Positions 44,818 to 56,045 of a DNA stretch of 64,000 nucleotides are shown here, piece by piece. The notes under the pieces were generated by a model that was not told the DNA's origin, did no database searches, and was given only the letters and a program-made list of their open reading frames with translations. Each line of letters opens with the position of its first letter. Position 1 is the first letter of the stretch. This DNA is from Atrina japonica (Eukaryota; Mollusca; Bivalvia; Pterioida; Pinnidae): NCBI GenBank assembly GCA_030159075.1, contig BROG01000376.1, forward strand, positions 509,001 through 573,000, in the 5' to 3' direction. The position numbers and the translations under genes were made by a program.

Positions 44818-46371
44818 TGCATGTATCAAGAAAGAACAAACTAAGATAGTGACATTCACATGTAACAGAGACAAGTGCTAGTTCTACCTTTTTATGACCC
44901 TACATCCGGATGCAAATGGGGGATAGCCAAGTACCAATGGCCATTGTGTCGGAACTGATAAAAAACAATAGAGAAGTGATTTTGATGGATAAATTGATTA
45001 ATTTGATCAAGGATATACATGTATTTATATTTTAGAAGTGATAGGTAAATCAAAACAATTCAGAAAACAAAATCTTATACAGGAATCTGGAAATCATATA
45101 TACATAATATTAACAATGTTAATTACTAGAGTAGAGACACATTGTATACAGAGATGTATTCAATACAACTGATGTCAAATAATGATCTTTTTCATGTACC
45201 TATTTTCAGAATAAATTTAAATATTTAATTTCATCATGTATTTTTGTACCTAAATTTTAAGATAGGAATTTAAATTTTTCACCAGCAACTGTTAGTGGTG
45301 TCTTTTGCCACTTCCCGGGGAAGTTTTGTTTTGTCTCAAAAGTAAAAGCAGTCAGTGTTTAAGAAACTTTGAAAATAAATAAATGAAAGAATAATAAATC
45401 AATAATAAATACATGTGTATTTAAAATAGAAAAAAATGAAAATGTTTGTTTCCTATTTTTTTTTTTGATACCCACACCAGCAATATATAAAGCCTAACAT
45501 TTTTCTAATGGAATTTGGATATTAAATTTGTAAATTCATAGATAATTTTATGTCATTTACGATAGTTATCAGTTAAATTATGTAAAACAAAAGTGAAATC
45601 ATCTTTAAACTTAAATGTAGACATTTAATGACCTGTTGATAGAGATTTCTTTCTGCTCGTAAATTTACCTGAGTAATCAAGGTGGTATGATCCACGCTAT
45701 GTTAACCAATTCTTTAACAAAAATGGAGGCAATTGCTTGATATAGCACATTTATGAAAATCACATCGACAGAAAGTACACAAAATATACTATTTACCCAT
45801 AACTCGACAGATGTTGGCAATTAATGATACCATATACTTAAATTTCATCAAAATCGCAGAAAATGGTAATCTCGCAAAATTTATCATTGCGTCTTTGGAG
45901 AAATTATGTCATTTATAAAAATTGAAAATGGAAGCGACTCATCAAACTGTTTCAACAATAAAATTTATACCACTGAAAAGTAGATAAAAATAGCATACTA
46001 CCTATAACTAGACAAATTTAATCAAATAATAAATAATAAAGTTAATAGCAATTTTGTTCATCAATCCCTATATAAGCTATATTGAAAATTTCTCAGGTAA
46101 TTCAATAAAGCTGCGCGTGCACAGTATGATTTGTCCACAATAGCTGTACATGTATATCTGAATGACTTATTTATACAATTTCATCATTCACATTATTATT
46201 TTTTTTGGTCACAATTATCATTTTCCTGTAAATTTTCTATATTTCAGAAGTTTTCTACAAAGTAGTAATAATATCCACAATTATTTACAATTGTATGCCA
46301 TTAATATATGAAAATGACCAATACCAGCATAAATTATGTGTGTTTTTACATGTACCTTAAAATCATGAACG
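44818..46371. other. Intergenic DNA
   Basis: CAGCAATATATAAAGCC near 45478 is a variant of the AGCGATATATAAAGC half-site. GTAAATTTACCTGAGTAAT near 45660 and TTCTCAGGTAATTCAA near 46090 may be the ends of a repeat, but this is uncertain. No gene. Confidence 0.3.
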
Positions 46372-46480
46372 CATCAAGTTACCACAGTAAATACCACAAA
46401 GCAGATTCAGAAACTCAGATGGATAAGGTCAATTTTTTGTTTCTGCTTAAATTTGTTGTATTTACGGCAGTAACTTGATG
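46372..46480. repeat. Inverted-repeat element of about 109 bp
   Basis: CATCAAGTTACCACAGTAAA with TAC, and GTATTTACGGCAGTAACTTG with ATG, form terminal arms of about 24 bp. The interior has a second pair, AAGCAGATTC and TTCTGCTTAA. Confidence 0.75.
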
Positions 46481-47418
46481 TGGTGATAGATCATAAAACA
46501 AAATGATTAATAGTATTGTATTGCCAAGAGAGACAACTCTGAGAAAATGCAATCAGATCAGTACCCAAAATGATTAATATTATTCTATTTATTTTTTGCA
46601 TTCAGAATCTTCAGTTTTGTATAGTAGAAAATGTATTGGTATAACACAGAGGTTGTGGTTTATAAAACTACAACACAATTAGATGTAATAACTCCGGGGT
46701 CAGAAGTCGCATCACTTAAAGTTAATACTCTGATAGCTGTTTACAAATTTTTACAGCATTTGAAGTCATGCTTTGCCCATAAGGCAGTTTTTATCGCCAA
46801 TGCTGGTCTTGTCTTCAACGAAGGAAATCATCGCTAGTATCATAACTCGGATATTAAACTTAACTTAATAAACTACTTATCCGTTAGGACATCACATGTT
46901 ATTGAAATTTAAAATGTTTCATTCTTAGGGTCTATAATATCCACAAAAAATTCAACGTGCCTGTCGCCGTATTTCTGGTTTCCTATCCATTCATCTTCTG
47001 CTGTAATGTGAAGGATAAATACTGAAAATTTGTAACCAAAGTTATAAATGCTGTGGGTTAATGACCAGTTTATCTTTGTTTTGCACCACTTTATTTTCTG
47101 TGAACCTCTTGGACTTGGACTTAATGTAACTACATGTATATAGCTAGTTGACTTATTTGAACACTACCCAAAATGGTGTATTGTTAAAATTTTCCCATTG
47201 TAGGAGGAATAGGAATTTCTTAGTAAGAACAATAAAAAAGCAGAATACATGTATACAATGGAATCTAAGTATTAAGACCGCCTGACAGACTTGGTCAAAG
47301 TGGCCTGCATGATTTCAGGTTAGGGAGGCCAGTGATGGTCTGGAGTTATTTAAAAAAAAAACTAAATGGTCTTGCACACGACTGGCATTTTGAAGTTATC
47401 CAGCATAATGTCACCTTA
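46481..47418. other. Spacer, nothing supported
   Basis: The frame at 46631-46837 has no recognisable motif. Confidence 0.3.
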
Positions 47419-47663
47419 GGCCATCCATAAAAAATTGTTGGTTTGCTGTAACACGACCTACTCACTCAAAACCCTGCCACTCAAATTTTTTAAGGCCATT
47501 CTGGAATTTTTTTTCACCAGTTTTCCAATATTTTCACATTGCTTATATTGTACATGCATATATGGTTTACAGTTTTCAAAAAAAAAAATATCCTACATAC
47601 CAACTTTCAGTAAAAAAAACTGAGTTGTGTTACAGAAAACCAACAATTTTTCAAAGGATGGCC
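47419..47663. mobile_element. MITE-like element with about 40-bp inverted ends
   Basis: GGCCATCCATAAAAAATTGT, TGGTTTGCTGTAACACGAC at the left and GTTGTGTTACAGAAAACCAA, CAATTTTTCAAAGGATGGCC at the right are complementary with few mismatches. The interior is AT-rich and non-coding. Confidence 0.8.
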
Positions 47664-48226
47664 TGATCTGTCATTCGTTAAATCCTTTATTTAATCTTAT
47701 TACAGTCAGGTCTACTTGAAATATGTAATTTTAATACCATCACTTAGCAGCACACCATTGTGTGTCATTTAATTTGTTTAATTATTTTAAAAATCTGTTT
47801 CAACAATTATCAACTTCTTTTAGCCTTAGATAGCATTGAAATTGTACCCTTCAAACCTGTGCAAACAAGGTTTGAACTTTGACAGGTGAGTACATGGTAT
47901 GTGAGATGGTATAGTTCAAGTGGCAAAAACATAGATTCAAGGATCATATAAATTCACATATTCAAGTTTGGGCAATTATGCCACCATGCTTAATTTTTCC
48001 ATTAATATTCCTTAATATAATTCTGCAGAACATTGAAAATACTTTTATTGTCTTAATGTACAATGGATTTCTTAGTTATTGATAAACATTGACCATCACT
48101 GTTGATGATAAATCGTGAACAATAATTTTCCCTTTTGTTGCCATTAGTTAGATTTAAGATACACTATACATTGCTGTCTCCACTCAGAGCATTTCCACAA
48201 CCCTTGGCTTTCAACCTGTGGTGATT

Positions 48227-48230
<4 letters not shown>
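47664..48230. other. Spacer
   Basis: Nothing recognised. Confidence 0.3.

Positions 48231-48317
<87 letters not shown>
48231..48317. repeat. (AT)n microsatellite
   Basis: An uninterrupted AT tract of about 87 bp. Confidence 0.97.
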
Positions 48318-48318
<1 letters not shown>

Positions 48319-48617
48319 TGGTATATGGGTGAATCTAGGATTTTAAGGGGTTTAATCTAAGAATACATGTATATTCAATGTGTAGTGAAATGTGAAAATT
48401 TCAAAAATTTGTTTTTAATTTTTACCTTTAAAAGAAAATTAAAAGTTTAACATACTTTTTGACAACTTTAGGGGTGGCACACCTGCTGCACCCCTGATCT
48501 GCCTAGTAGACCTTGTAAAAAAAAATGTGAAACCTCTGGTACACCTGCTGTATTTGTTATTTTCACAGACATTCTTTTCATTGTTTAGAATAATAAAATT
48601 GATTTGAATTTGAATTA

Positions 48618-48788
48618 TGGTGTTTTAACCCTCTCTCAGCAATTTTCCAGTGGAGGACAGAACCTGGTTACAATGTACCCAGGAAGAGACCACAAGTAAA
48701 CTGGCTAAATTTCTCACAAAAATCAGCAGAAGTGAGAGACATCGTAGATCAAAGTGCAATGCTCTAACCACTCGGCCACAGAGGCCCC
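48618..48788 (-). mobile_element. tRNA-derived SINE, family 2, partial copy
   Basis: The minus strand begins GGGGCCTCTGTGGCCGAGTG, GTTAGAGCATTGCACTTTGA and continues through CAGTTTACTTGTGGTCTCTT to CTGTCCTCCACTGGAAAATT. It is shortened in the middle and lacks the box B region. Confidence 0.78.
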
Positions 48789-49911
48789 ATAACATTGATA
48801 ACTTAGGGACCAGAAAAACAGCTCAAGATTTAGTGTCTGAAAGCTAGATAATGTCTCTTTTTGTCTGAAAATTTTGGAAAACTTCTGTTTTCAGAGGCTT
48901 TTGACATACATGTATATGATAAGCCTCAGCTGCCTTTTAAAAATTCCTTGATTTTGAAAGGAATAGTGTACTTTATTTTGGTTTTGGTTTTGGGTTGTAT
49001 TTTTGTTTTTTTTGTGTGTGAATTCTATGGCATCTTGATCAACTGGTATGATTGTATTGAATACAACATACAAGTAATTATAAAATAAAATTACCACACA
49101 ATGAGTTACATATTGCATATAAATTATATCTAAATATACAAATATTATTCATACTGATAAGGGATTGTCTCCCTTTATTCTTCAACTACATTGTATTTAC
49201 ATGTACTTTATGTATTTTTAGTTTAAAATAGTAAACAAGTACACACTTGTGTAAACTGTCTCAGTTAACAAATGTCATTAGTATCTGTATAATTGAAATA
49301 TATGTGTACATGTATGGTTAATACAATATTTATCTGTGTGGAATTAGTATACATGTAATTTGTTTTTAGTCCTCTACAGATTCTGTAGGAAAGCTATACA
49401 GTCTATTTGTCTATCCATCTGTCCCTCCATCCCTTTGCTTTATCTGAGCATATCCTCTTTATTTCATCAACTAATCCCTCCATATATGTTGCAGGTATAC
49501 ATCTTACCTGTGCTCCTACTGTCCTTTAATATTATAATTAGTTACTCTCATTTGTTGACATTATTTTCCAGGTCATATTTAAGTAATTTCCACAGTCAGG
49601 TTTTCCATATGCAAGTATTGACCTAAGTAGACAGAGTATAGCATACAAAATTGCATTCCTACCTTCCATACCATTGGAATTATTCCCCTTTATTTATTTT
49701 ATATGTCAGGCTATATTTTCTTCATATTGTGTAGGTATACATCATATAAGTAGACAGAGTTTCTCATACAACAAACATCCTATTTGGTTACATATCTGGA
49801 GTGATTTTGTTTATACAGTGGAATTTGTTATGTCAAAATTGAAAGGCTGGTCCCGAATTTTATGGATAAAATTATATATCAATTGAAAATTTCATCCTCA
49901 TGAGTTTCAAG

Positions 49912-49913
<2 letters not shown>
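48789..49913. other. Spacer, no supported gene
   Basis: The open frames at 48861-49088, 49360-49626 and 49674-49886 are hydrophobic AT-driven readings without motifs. TAGACAGAGT followed by TACAACAAACAT-like sequence recurs near 49629 and 49753, probably a short duplication. Confidence 0.35.

Positions 49914-49982
<69 letters not shown>
49914..49982. repeat. (CT)n-(AT)n microsatellite
   Basis: A CT tract of about 37 bp joined to an AT tract of 32 bp. Confidence 0.97.
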
Positions 49983-49986
<4 letters not shown>

Positions 49987-50619
49987 TCATGTAATTCTCC
50001 TTTTATTCTATTTCAACAAAATTTATTGTTAACAAACTTGTTTTATTTTTAAAACAATAAAAAATTTAACCCCACAAACTTACCTCTTATTCTACAGTGT
50101 ATCTAAAGTAGATCTTCAGTGAGTCAAACTTTTATAAATCAAATTTCATGCTGTTTGGAATGAATGTTTTGGCCCAAAACAATTACTGTAAATAATTTGA
50201 AGTCGAAAATTGTGCAAGTATAAGAACACCCAATTGCAATGCTAGTCCTTCTCAAAAACACTCTGGTTCAATTTCTCAAAAATTAAGTTAATTTTCACAC
50301 TAACTATTAGATATCATGACTGCATATGTCTTATATGGTTTTGAAGCAGTCAAATGCATCTTGAAGAACCTCTGAAACTTAATAAATCTATGATTCTCAA
50401 TATATCATGTGACTGGTGTGTAATTTTATATGTGAATCATATAAAACATGCTGATCAGGAAGTAATACATGGTAAAAATATTCCAGATTGTTTGTATCCT
50501 AAATCAATGTCTCAAAGAGTTAAGAGTCAAAAGACTCAGTTACATGATTTACATTTGAATCCTTCTGTCCCAGCAGTTATTACAATACATAATGTAACAG
50601 GGACTGAATATATGTCAGA
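49983..50619. other. Spacer
   Basis: The first part of the frame at 50354-50740 lies here; it runs into tRNA-like repeat DNA and is not a gene. Confidence 0.35.
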
Positions 50620-51175
50620 CAAGCTCATGCAATGGGTAGAGACAGATTGCAGGAGTCCTAGGTTCAGTTCCAGGTCTGGCCACACAGTTTCCCCATCTAC
50701 TAAATTTGGCACCCAGCTTAATAATTCACAGTTTAGTTAAGAGTTGTGTGAGAGATTACATTCAGAAAATCTCAAAAAGGAGGGGAGAAGAGCTCCGGGA
50801 CTGTATATATATCGGATCAGGTGGCTGATGGGTAGATTGTCTACGTAGATTGTGGGGTCCTGGGTTTGAATCCCAGTCTGGTGGTACAGGTGTCAGCCCA
50901 GGTAGCTCAGTTGGTACTGGGTAAGCCTTCGGGTGGTCCTGGGTTAGATCACATTGTCCCTCGCCTGCTACATTTGGCACCCAAATTAATTAAACTATAA
51001 CTGTAGTTATGAGTCTCGAGTGAGATTTCATTAGAGTGAAAAGAGTGTAACTGGCACTGTATATATGTTGGTTCAGGTGGCTCATGGGTGGATTGTCTGC
51101 TTAGATTGCAGGCTCCTGGGTTTGAATCCCGGTCTGATGCCATATGGGTGTTGGCCCAGGTAGCTCAGTTGCTGA
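50620..51175 (+). mobile_element. tRNA-like SINE family 3, tandem copies
   Basis: GTGGCTGATGGGTAGATTGT...CTGGGTTTGAATCCCAGTCT at about 50820-50881 and GTGGCTCATGGGTGGATTGT...CTGGGTTTGAATCCCGGTCT at about 51078-51135 are tRNA-like heads with box A-like and box B-like motifs, about 257 bp apart. Each is followed by a second box-A-like phrase, CCCAGGTAGCTCAGTTG. A third, weaker relative (CTCATGCAATGGGTAGAGAC...GTTCAGTTCC) lies at about 50626-50680. CCACCTGATCC-type cloverleaf closure is not apparent, so they are retroposed rather than working tRNA genes. Confidence 0.65.
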
Positions 51176-51585
51176 TACTCAATTTAGTTTTGATAGATAT
51201 ACCAGGAGGTATCTATGGGATAACAGGGTTTTTGGTCAAAATAGCGTGCGATAGGAAGATCATACACATCATGGAGTTTTACAAACAACTATTTGGTCAA
51301 AATGATAAAATAAAAGTTGAGCTTGAGAATCTACCAAATTCAGTTATTCCGAGCCCGAGCACGGAGTTCAACCCGAAAACTTATCGAGGGGAGAATATGC
51401 TGTTAGGCTAAACCACTGCCAGCGATTTAAATAATAATCTATGACTATACCAATTATCTATACAGGACATATTATTTATATGTTAAATCATGTATAGGGA
51501 AGCCTATAAATGTCACTATAGATAAAATTGTTGACTACGGGCTTCCATAGTTCATCGTAGTTTTTATGAAACTGAAAAATATACT
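51176..51585. other. Upstream region of the methyltransferase gene
   Basis: Holds the end of a chance frame (51088-51411) and AT-rich DNA. Any 5' untranslated exon of the downstream gene must lie here or further left. Confidence 0.3.
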
Positions 51586-51600
51586 TTCCCTCTTTTCCAG
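51586..51600 (+). promoter_or_regulatory. Splice acceptor before the methyltransferase exon
   Basis: TTTCCCTCTTTTCCAG is a strong polypyrimidine tract plus AG, 20 bases before the ATG at 51621. It implies a spliced leader exon (untranslated or very short coding) upstream, and argues against a processed retrocopy. Confidence 0.6.
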
Positions 51601-51620
51601 ATCCATTCGGAGTTTTTAAC

Positions 51621-52685
51621 ATGGCGTTGAAAGTGCTGAAGAAGTGTTTAGGCGTAGTAGGTATAGTATTGCTCACCGGTATCATCATGGGATTTTTGTA
51701 CAGTTACAGAGCATCATCCAGATTTTATCTTCATCAACATACCAGTATTAATAATAATGTTATACAACGGACTTATATAACAGCAACAGAAAAACAACCA
51801 AACGTCATACCTCAACATATTAAAGATTCAGTACAGCCAACACGTATGTTTTTACATAACGTTCCATTCACAGGCAAAATAACTAATTTTACCGGCGACG
51901 TTTACTTCCGCAATGAAAGTGGTTGGTATATAGATAAGGGAATATGCACGGGGAATACTAATTTCGTTCGAGCTCAGCTTAGAGGGCCAGCACAAACACC
52001 TATTTTCGTCTACAGTGCCAACGAAGACCAATGGGTTTCCGGAAACATTATACGTCAAGGGATGTGGGAAGGAGAATGGGTCAATAAACTTAATAACTTA
52101 ATGGAACAAGATCCAGACACAGTTTTTCTGGATATCGGTGCCAATGTTGGCGTTTTTTCTTTGACCGCAGCGAAACTCGGACGGCGTGTGATTGCCATTG
52201 AAGCTCTTGAAGGTAACATAGCAAGACTTTGTAAATCTGTCAGTGTTGGAAAGTTATCTTCAAATGTCATTCTTATACATAATGCCTTGTCAAATAAAAG
52301 AGAAAAAGTTGCATTGGGAACATACAAAAAGAATGTTGGTGGAACATTCGTTAAAAAACTTGGAATTTCCCCACCGTCAAATACACTTGTAGTTGATGCT
52401 ATTTATTTAGATGACTTACTGGAATTAATCAGTTTTAAAAAATGTATCATAAAAATGGACGTAGAGACCTTTGAGGCAAATGTACTTGAAGGCGCTGAAC
52501 AGTTTTTTAATTCAACGATTGTGAAATATATACTACTTGAATTTGTTGCGCATAGAGGAAAACCTAGTGGAAATTTTATAATAGATTTCCTCCATCGATA
52601 CAATTTGGAACCAGAGCTACCATCTACGATACTGACGGATTCGTCTAAATGGCCAGGAGAGGTTTTGTTTAAACGAAGTGCCTGA
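51621..52685 (+). CDS. FkbM-family methyltransferase, type II membrane protein
   Basis: 354 residues in one coding exon. A short basic start (MALKVLKK) is followed by one hydrophobic segment (about residues 9-28), then a stem and a catalytic domain, the layout of a Golgi or ER type II protein. The SAM-binding motif is VFLDIGANVGVFSLTAA (168-184), with an acidic residue in IAIEA (191-195) at the end of strand 2. The FkbM signature KMDVETFEANVLEGAE (278-293) and ILLEF (304-308) follow. Sequons at N89, N98 and N297 fit a lumenal domain. FkbM enzymes make O-methyl groups; animal members of this kind are thought to act on sugars or small molecules, but the substrate here is unknown. The start has A at -3 and G at +4, just after a good splice acceptor. 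Confidence 0.88.
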   Translation: MALKVLKKCLGVVGIVLLTGIIMGFLYSYRASSRFYLHQHTSINNNVIQRTYITATEKQPNVIPQHIKDSVQPTRMFLHNVPFTGKITNFTGDVYFRNESGWYIDKGICTGNTNFVRAQLRGPAQTPIFVYSANEDQWVSGNIIRQGMWEGEWVNKLNNLMEQDPDTVFLDIGANVGVFSLTAAKLGRRVIAIEALEGNIARLCKSVSVGKLSSNVILIHNALSNKREKVALGTYKKNVGGTFVKKLGISPPSNTLVVDAIYLDDLLELISFKKCIIKMDVETFEANVLEGAEQFFNSTIVKYILLEFVAHRGKPSGNFIIDFLHRYNLEPELPSTILTDSSKWPGEVLFKRSA

Positions 52686-52761
52686 ATTCTCACAGTATAA
52701 TAATTGACATTCAACTAATTATAAATTTTATATTGCCAAAAAGGAAACATTAAAAAAAAAA

Positions 52762-52767
52762 AATAAA
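52762..52767 (+). terminator. Possible polyadenylation signal in an A-rich tract
   Basis: AATAAA lies 77 bases after the stop, inside an A-rich stretch (about 52750-52810). The stretch itself is genomic low complexity; use of this signal is plausible but not provable. Confidence 0.35.
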
Positions 52768-53106
52768 AAAAAAACAAGCAAAAAGAAAAAGAAAAAAAAA
52801 CAAACAAAAACCAGTCACCATACATTTAAAGTATTAATTGACAAGAAAAAGTACAGCAAAAATACGAAACCATTATATTGTATGTTAAATGTTTGATATC
52901 GTTTCTAAATATAAAAACCGTACTTTATTAAATGTGTTCTGTATCTGTTTACATGGTTTTACTGGAACATCAACTGGTGCCTTATCTGATGTTTCATTCG
53001 TTTAGCGCAGTGCGCACATGTACGTGTACTTAATTTCATCATTAAAGAAACAGGACGCTACATGTAAACGGCATCTAGTGAGTAGAGACGATGAAACAAT
53101 ATCTAG
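52768..53106. other. Spacer
   Basis: A-rich stretch, then AT-rich DNA with no feature. Confidence 0.35.
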
Positions 53107-53456
53107 AATTAAAGGACCATTAGCTGTGTTCTCCAAAAAACAAAATATCCTTTTTTACAACTATGACTGATGTACAATAACAAATGAGAGAAATACACTG
53201 GCATAAAAGTTCTAATATTCCTATAAGTTCTGTGAAAATTAGGTCCAGTGTTGAGTGCCTACACAGATAATGTCAAATTAATCATTTGCAAACAAATAAA
53301 AAGTAATTGACAAATTGGGTTTCTCAAGTAATTTTAACAAAATACATAGGAATCTAAGACTTTCTATGCGAGTGTATATCTCTTCGTTATGTACATCAAT
53401 CTAAGTAGTAAAAACATATTTTGGGGGAAAATATTGCAGCTAATGCCCCTTTAATT
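53107..53456. mobile_element. Inverted-repeat element family E, complete copy
   Basis: Ends AATTAAAGGACCATTAGCTG and CAGCTAATGCCCCTTTAATT are inverted repeats. Further inside, ATGTACAATAACAAATGAGA-like sequence is mirrored by CTTCGTTATGTACATCAATC, so most of the 350-bp element can fold. The relatives at 13033 and 59537 share the same inner blocks. Confidence 0.8.
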
Positions 53457-53589
53457 ACTGTTGTATTGTTCATAGTAGTCTACCGATTTAAAACAAAAAG
53501 GAGGAACAGATATAAATAAATTGCAACGCCCTTTACAAATTAGTTGTCAATAATAAGTGGCGTCCCAGTGTGCAATTTTTGATACCATA

Positions 53590-54232
53590 AGGGGCCTCCA
53601 TGGCCGAGTGGTTAGAGCATCAAGCTTTAAACCATTAAGTCTCTCACTTCTGGTCAGCGCAGGTGGACTCGTCCAGTTGCAACCTAAGTGGTTAAAGCAT
53701 CACACTTTAAACTATTAAGTCTCTCAGCGCAGGTCAAGTCCAGTTGCAACCTAAGTGGTTAGAGCATCACGCTGTAAACCATTATGTCTCTCACTTCTGG
53801 TCAAGTTGCACAGTGTCGAGTCAGTTTTAAACCTACGTCTCTCAGTTCTGGTTAGAGCATCCACGCTTTAGAGCATCACCTTTACGTCTCTCACTTCTGG
53901 TCAGCGCATGTCGTGTCCAGTTGCAACCTAAGTGGTTAGAGCATCACGCTTTAAACCATTGCGTCTCTCACTTCTGGTCAGCGCAGGTCGAGTCCAGTTG
54001 CAACCTAAGTGGTTAGAGCATCACGCTTTAAACCATTACGTCTCTCACTTCTGGTCAGCGCAGGTCGAGTCCAGTTGCAACCTGAGTTGATATTTGTGAG
54101 CGGAAAAATTGCCAGTTGATTTGCGGAGGGCCGGTGGTCTCTTCCCGATAACCATGTTCTCTCTTCCACCTTTAAAACCTGACCGCCTCCATATAACTGA
54201 AATATTGTTGAGTGTGGCGTAAAACACTGTTC
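53590..54232 (+). mobile_element. SINE family 2 with tandemly multiplied head
   Basis: GGGGCCTCCATGGCCGAGTG opens a normal tRNA-like head, but the segment GTGGTTAGAGCATCACGCTT, TAAACC, GTCTCTCACTTCTGGTCAGC, GCAGGTCGAGTCCAGTTGCA is then repeated about six times with spacing of about 68-95 bp, before a single normal body (54085-54232: TTGATTTGCGGAGGGCCGGT ... ACCGCCTCCATATAACTGAA). The units carry box A- and box B-like sequence. The last two are nearly identical, suggesting recent expansion. Confidence 0.85.
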
Positions 54233-54762
54233 AAAATTAAAATAAAGATCATGATTCAGTGACGTAATGTATTTCCAGTCCTGTAAGTATTTCACATGTC
54301 TGCCCCGGTGCCAAATAGAAAATACTATTTTGGAATTCATAAGGAGAACATCTATCACCAGTATTAAAACAGTAGATCTTGGCCCATCTTCTAACGTTTT
54401 CAAGCCTTCGAGATTCATACACATGTAACCATGTATTGTAATTTTATTTTGCTGCTATTAGAATAATCACTGCATATATACGTCAATACTGGTTTAGCGT
54501 ACCTAGCAAGATATTTGGTAACAAGGGGAACTAATCTTCCTAACTTTACATTCGGTTACTTTTTCACTCGGTATTGTTATACGAAGACGGAAAACAGTTT
54601 CTTTGTACATAACAAAGAGCTTTGATATATAAAAAATTATTAAATCTACACTGAAATTTCATGTCTGTTGAACCGCGATTGATGTCAACGTTCCGCAAAT
54701 TGTAAGGTCGGTATAATAGTCTTGTTTGCAATTACTCTATTTCACTAATATAAAAAATCTCA
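54233..54762. other. Spacer
   Basis: The frame at 54005-54424 runs from the SINE into this DNA and is not a gene. A 35-bp Penelope-like scrap (TGATGTCAACGTTCCGCAAA, TTGTAAGGTCGGTATAATAG) stands at about 54679-54720, just before the complete element. Confidence 0.5.
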
Positions 54763-56045
54763 GATACCAATGTATAAATCAATAGAATGTCCAGGACATA
54801 GATACAAATCCGGTAAAAATCAACAAACACGGACCTCTGGAAACCAAGAGGTGGGATCAGGTGCCATGGAGGAGTAAGCATCCCCTGTCGACCGGTCACA
54901 CCCGCCGTGAATCCACAGTCAAGTCCAATGAAATACGAGAGGAGTGTATCCTCATCATCAATTACAGACGTCTCAACAACCGCCAACGAAAAGGCAACTC
55001 AACATTTTCACTTAGTGAAAGAGTAGTCGCAAACAAGATTATTATACCGACCGTAAAATTTGCGGAACGTTCACATTAAACGCGGTTTTCGATATCCCTG
55101 TGTCAATAATTTGATAGTGAGTAGTTTACCTCTGTACATGAAATCTTCATATGTTGTACACGCCCTGGCATATCGGATCATTTGTGAAATATAAACTCCA
55201 TATGCGGGTGACTGAGGGATATTACTACTTAAATGTAGAAGTTTTACGATGGGGAAGTCGAAATCGTCGCGTTTGTCGTATAGCTTAGTTGCTAATTTCC
55301 CGTCTGTGTTTATATTAAGTAAAATGTCCAAGTATGATACTGTGAATTCGAGAAAAATTGTGTGCCTTCAAATTTTCTAAAAGCTGTTTAGAAGTTTTAA
55401 GTATCCACATCTGGTTTACACCGCTTCTGGAATAAGCAACTGTACAGTATTGTTGAAGTTTCTCCCTAACGGATGTCAATATCTTGGTAAGGAGTAAGGA
55501 TAAAGGTTTGGTAGAACATTTGCTGGATCCTGCTATGTATCTTTGCTTATATGGGGTTTTATGAAGTTTAGGTATCCAATATACATGTGGTAGCTCGAAA
55601 TCGGTATTCGTTGTAGGTATATCAAATGAGCGTAATACGGACACGTGATTTTGAAGGATCTCGTCCTTTGAAAGTGAGCTACGTGTGTATGTAGAATTTT
55701 CCAGAATTCGTATTAAACCCAAGTTCTTCTAATAAACAATTATAGTAATGTGCCTTACAAATAAAAACTATATTATTGAAATGAAATGTTGAGTTGCCTG
55801 TTCAGTAGCGGTTGTTGAGACGTCTGTACCAATAGTGACGAGGATTCGTTCCTAACATATTTCATTTGGATTTGACTGTGGATTCACTGCGGGTGTGACC
55901 GATCAAGAAGGGATGCTTACACCTCTATAGCACCTGTACCCACCTCTTGGTTTCCAGAGGTCCGTGTTTGTTCAGTTTTTACCAGATTCGTATCTATGTC
56001 CTGGACATCCTAAAGTTTTATAGTTTGGTATCTGATATTTTATAT
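54763..56045 (-). mobile_element. Penelope-like element with inverted terminal repeats, internally deleted
   Basis: The left terminal sequence (about 54763-55020) and right terminal sequence (about 55785-56045) are inverted copies: ATGTCCAGGACATAGATACA, GGACCTCTGGAAACCAAGAG and GACGTCTCAACAACCGC on the left have complements on the right. Between them the minus strand carries RT sequence in two frames: 55315-55722 (ELPHVYWIPKLHKTPYKQRY, IAGSSKCSTKPLSLLLTKIL) and 55071-55331 (DILLNINTDGKLATKLYDKR, NIPQSPAYGVYISQMIRY). The catalytic core including YIDD, present in the 2.2-kb copy, is deleted at about 55335, where the frame also shifts. Partial terminal repeats in inverted orientation are characteristic of Penelope-like elements. 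Confidence 0.8.
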
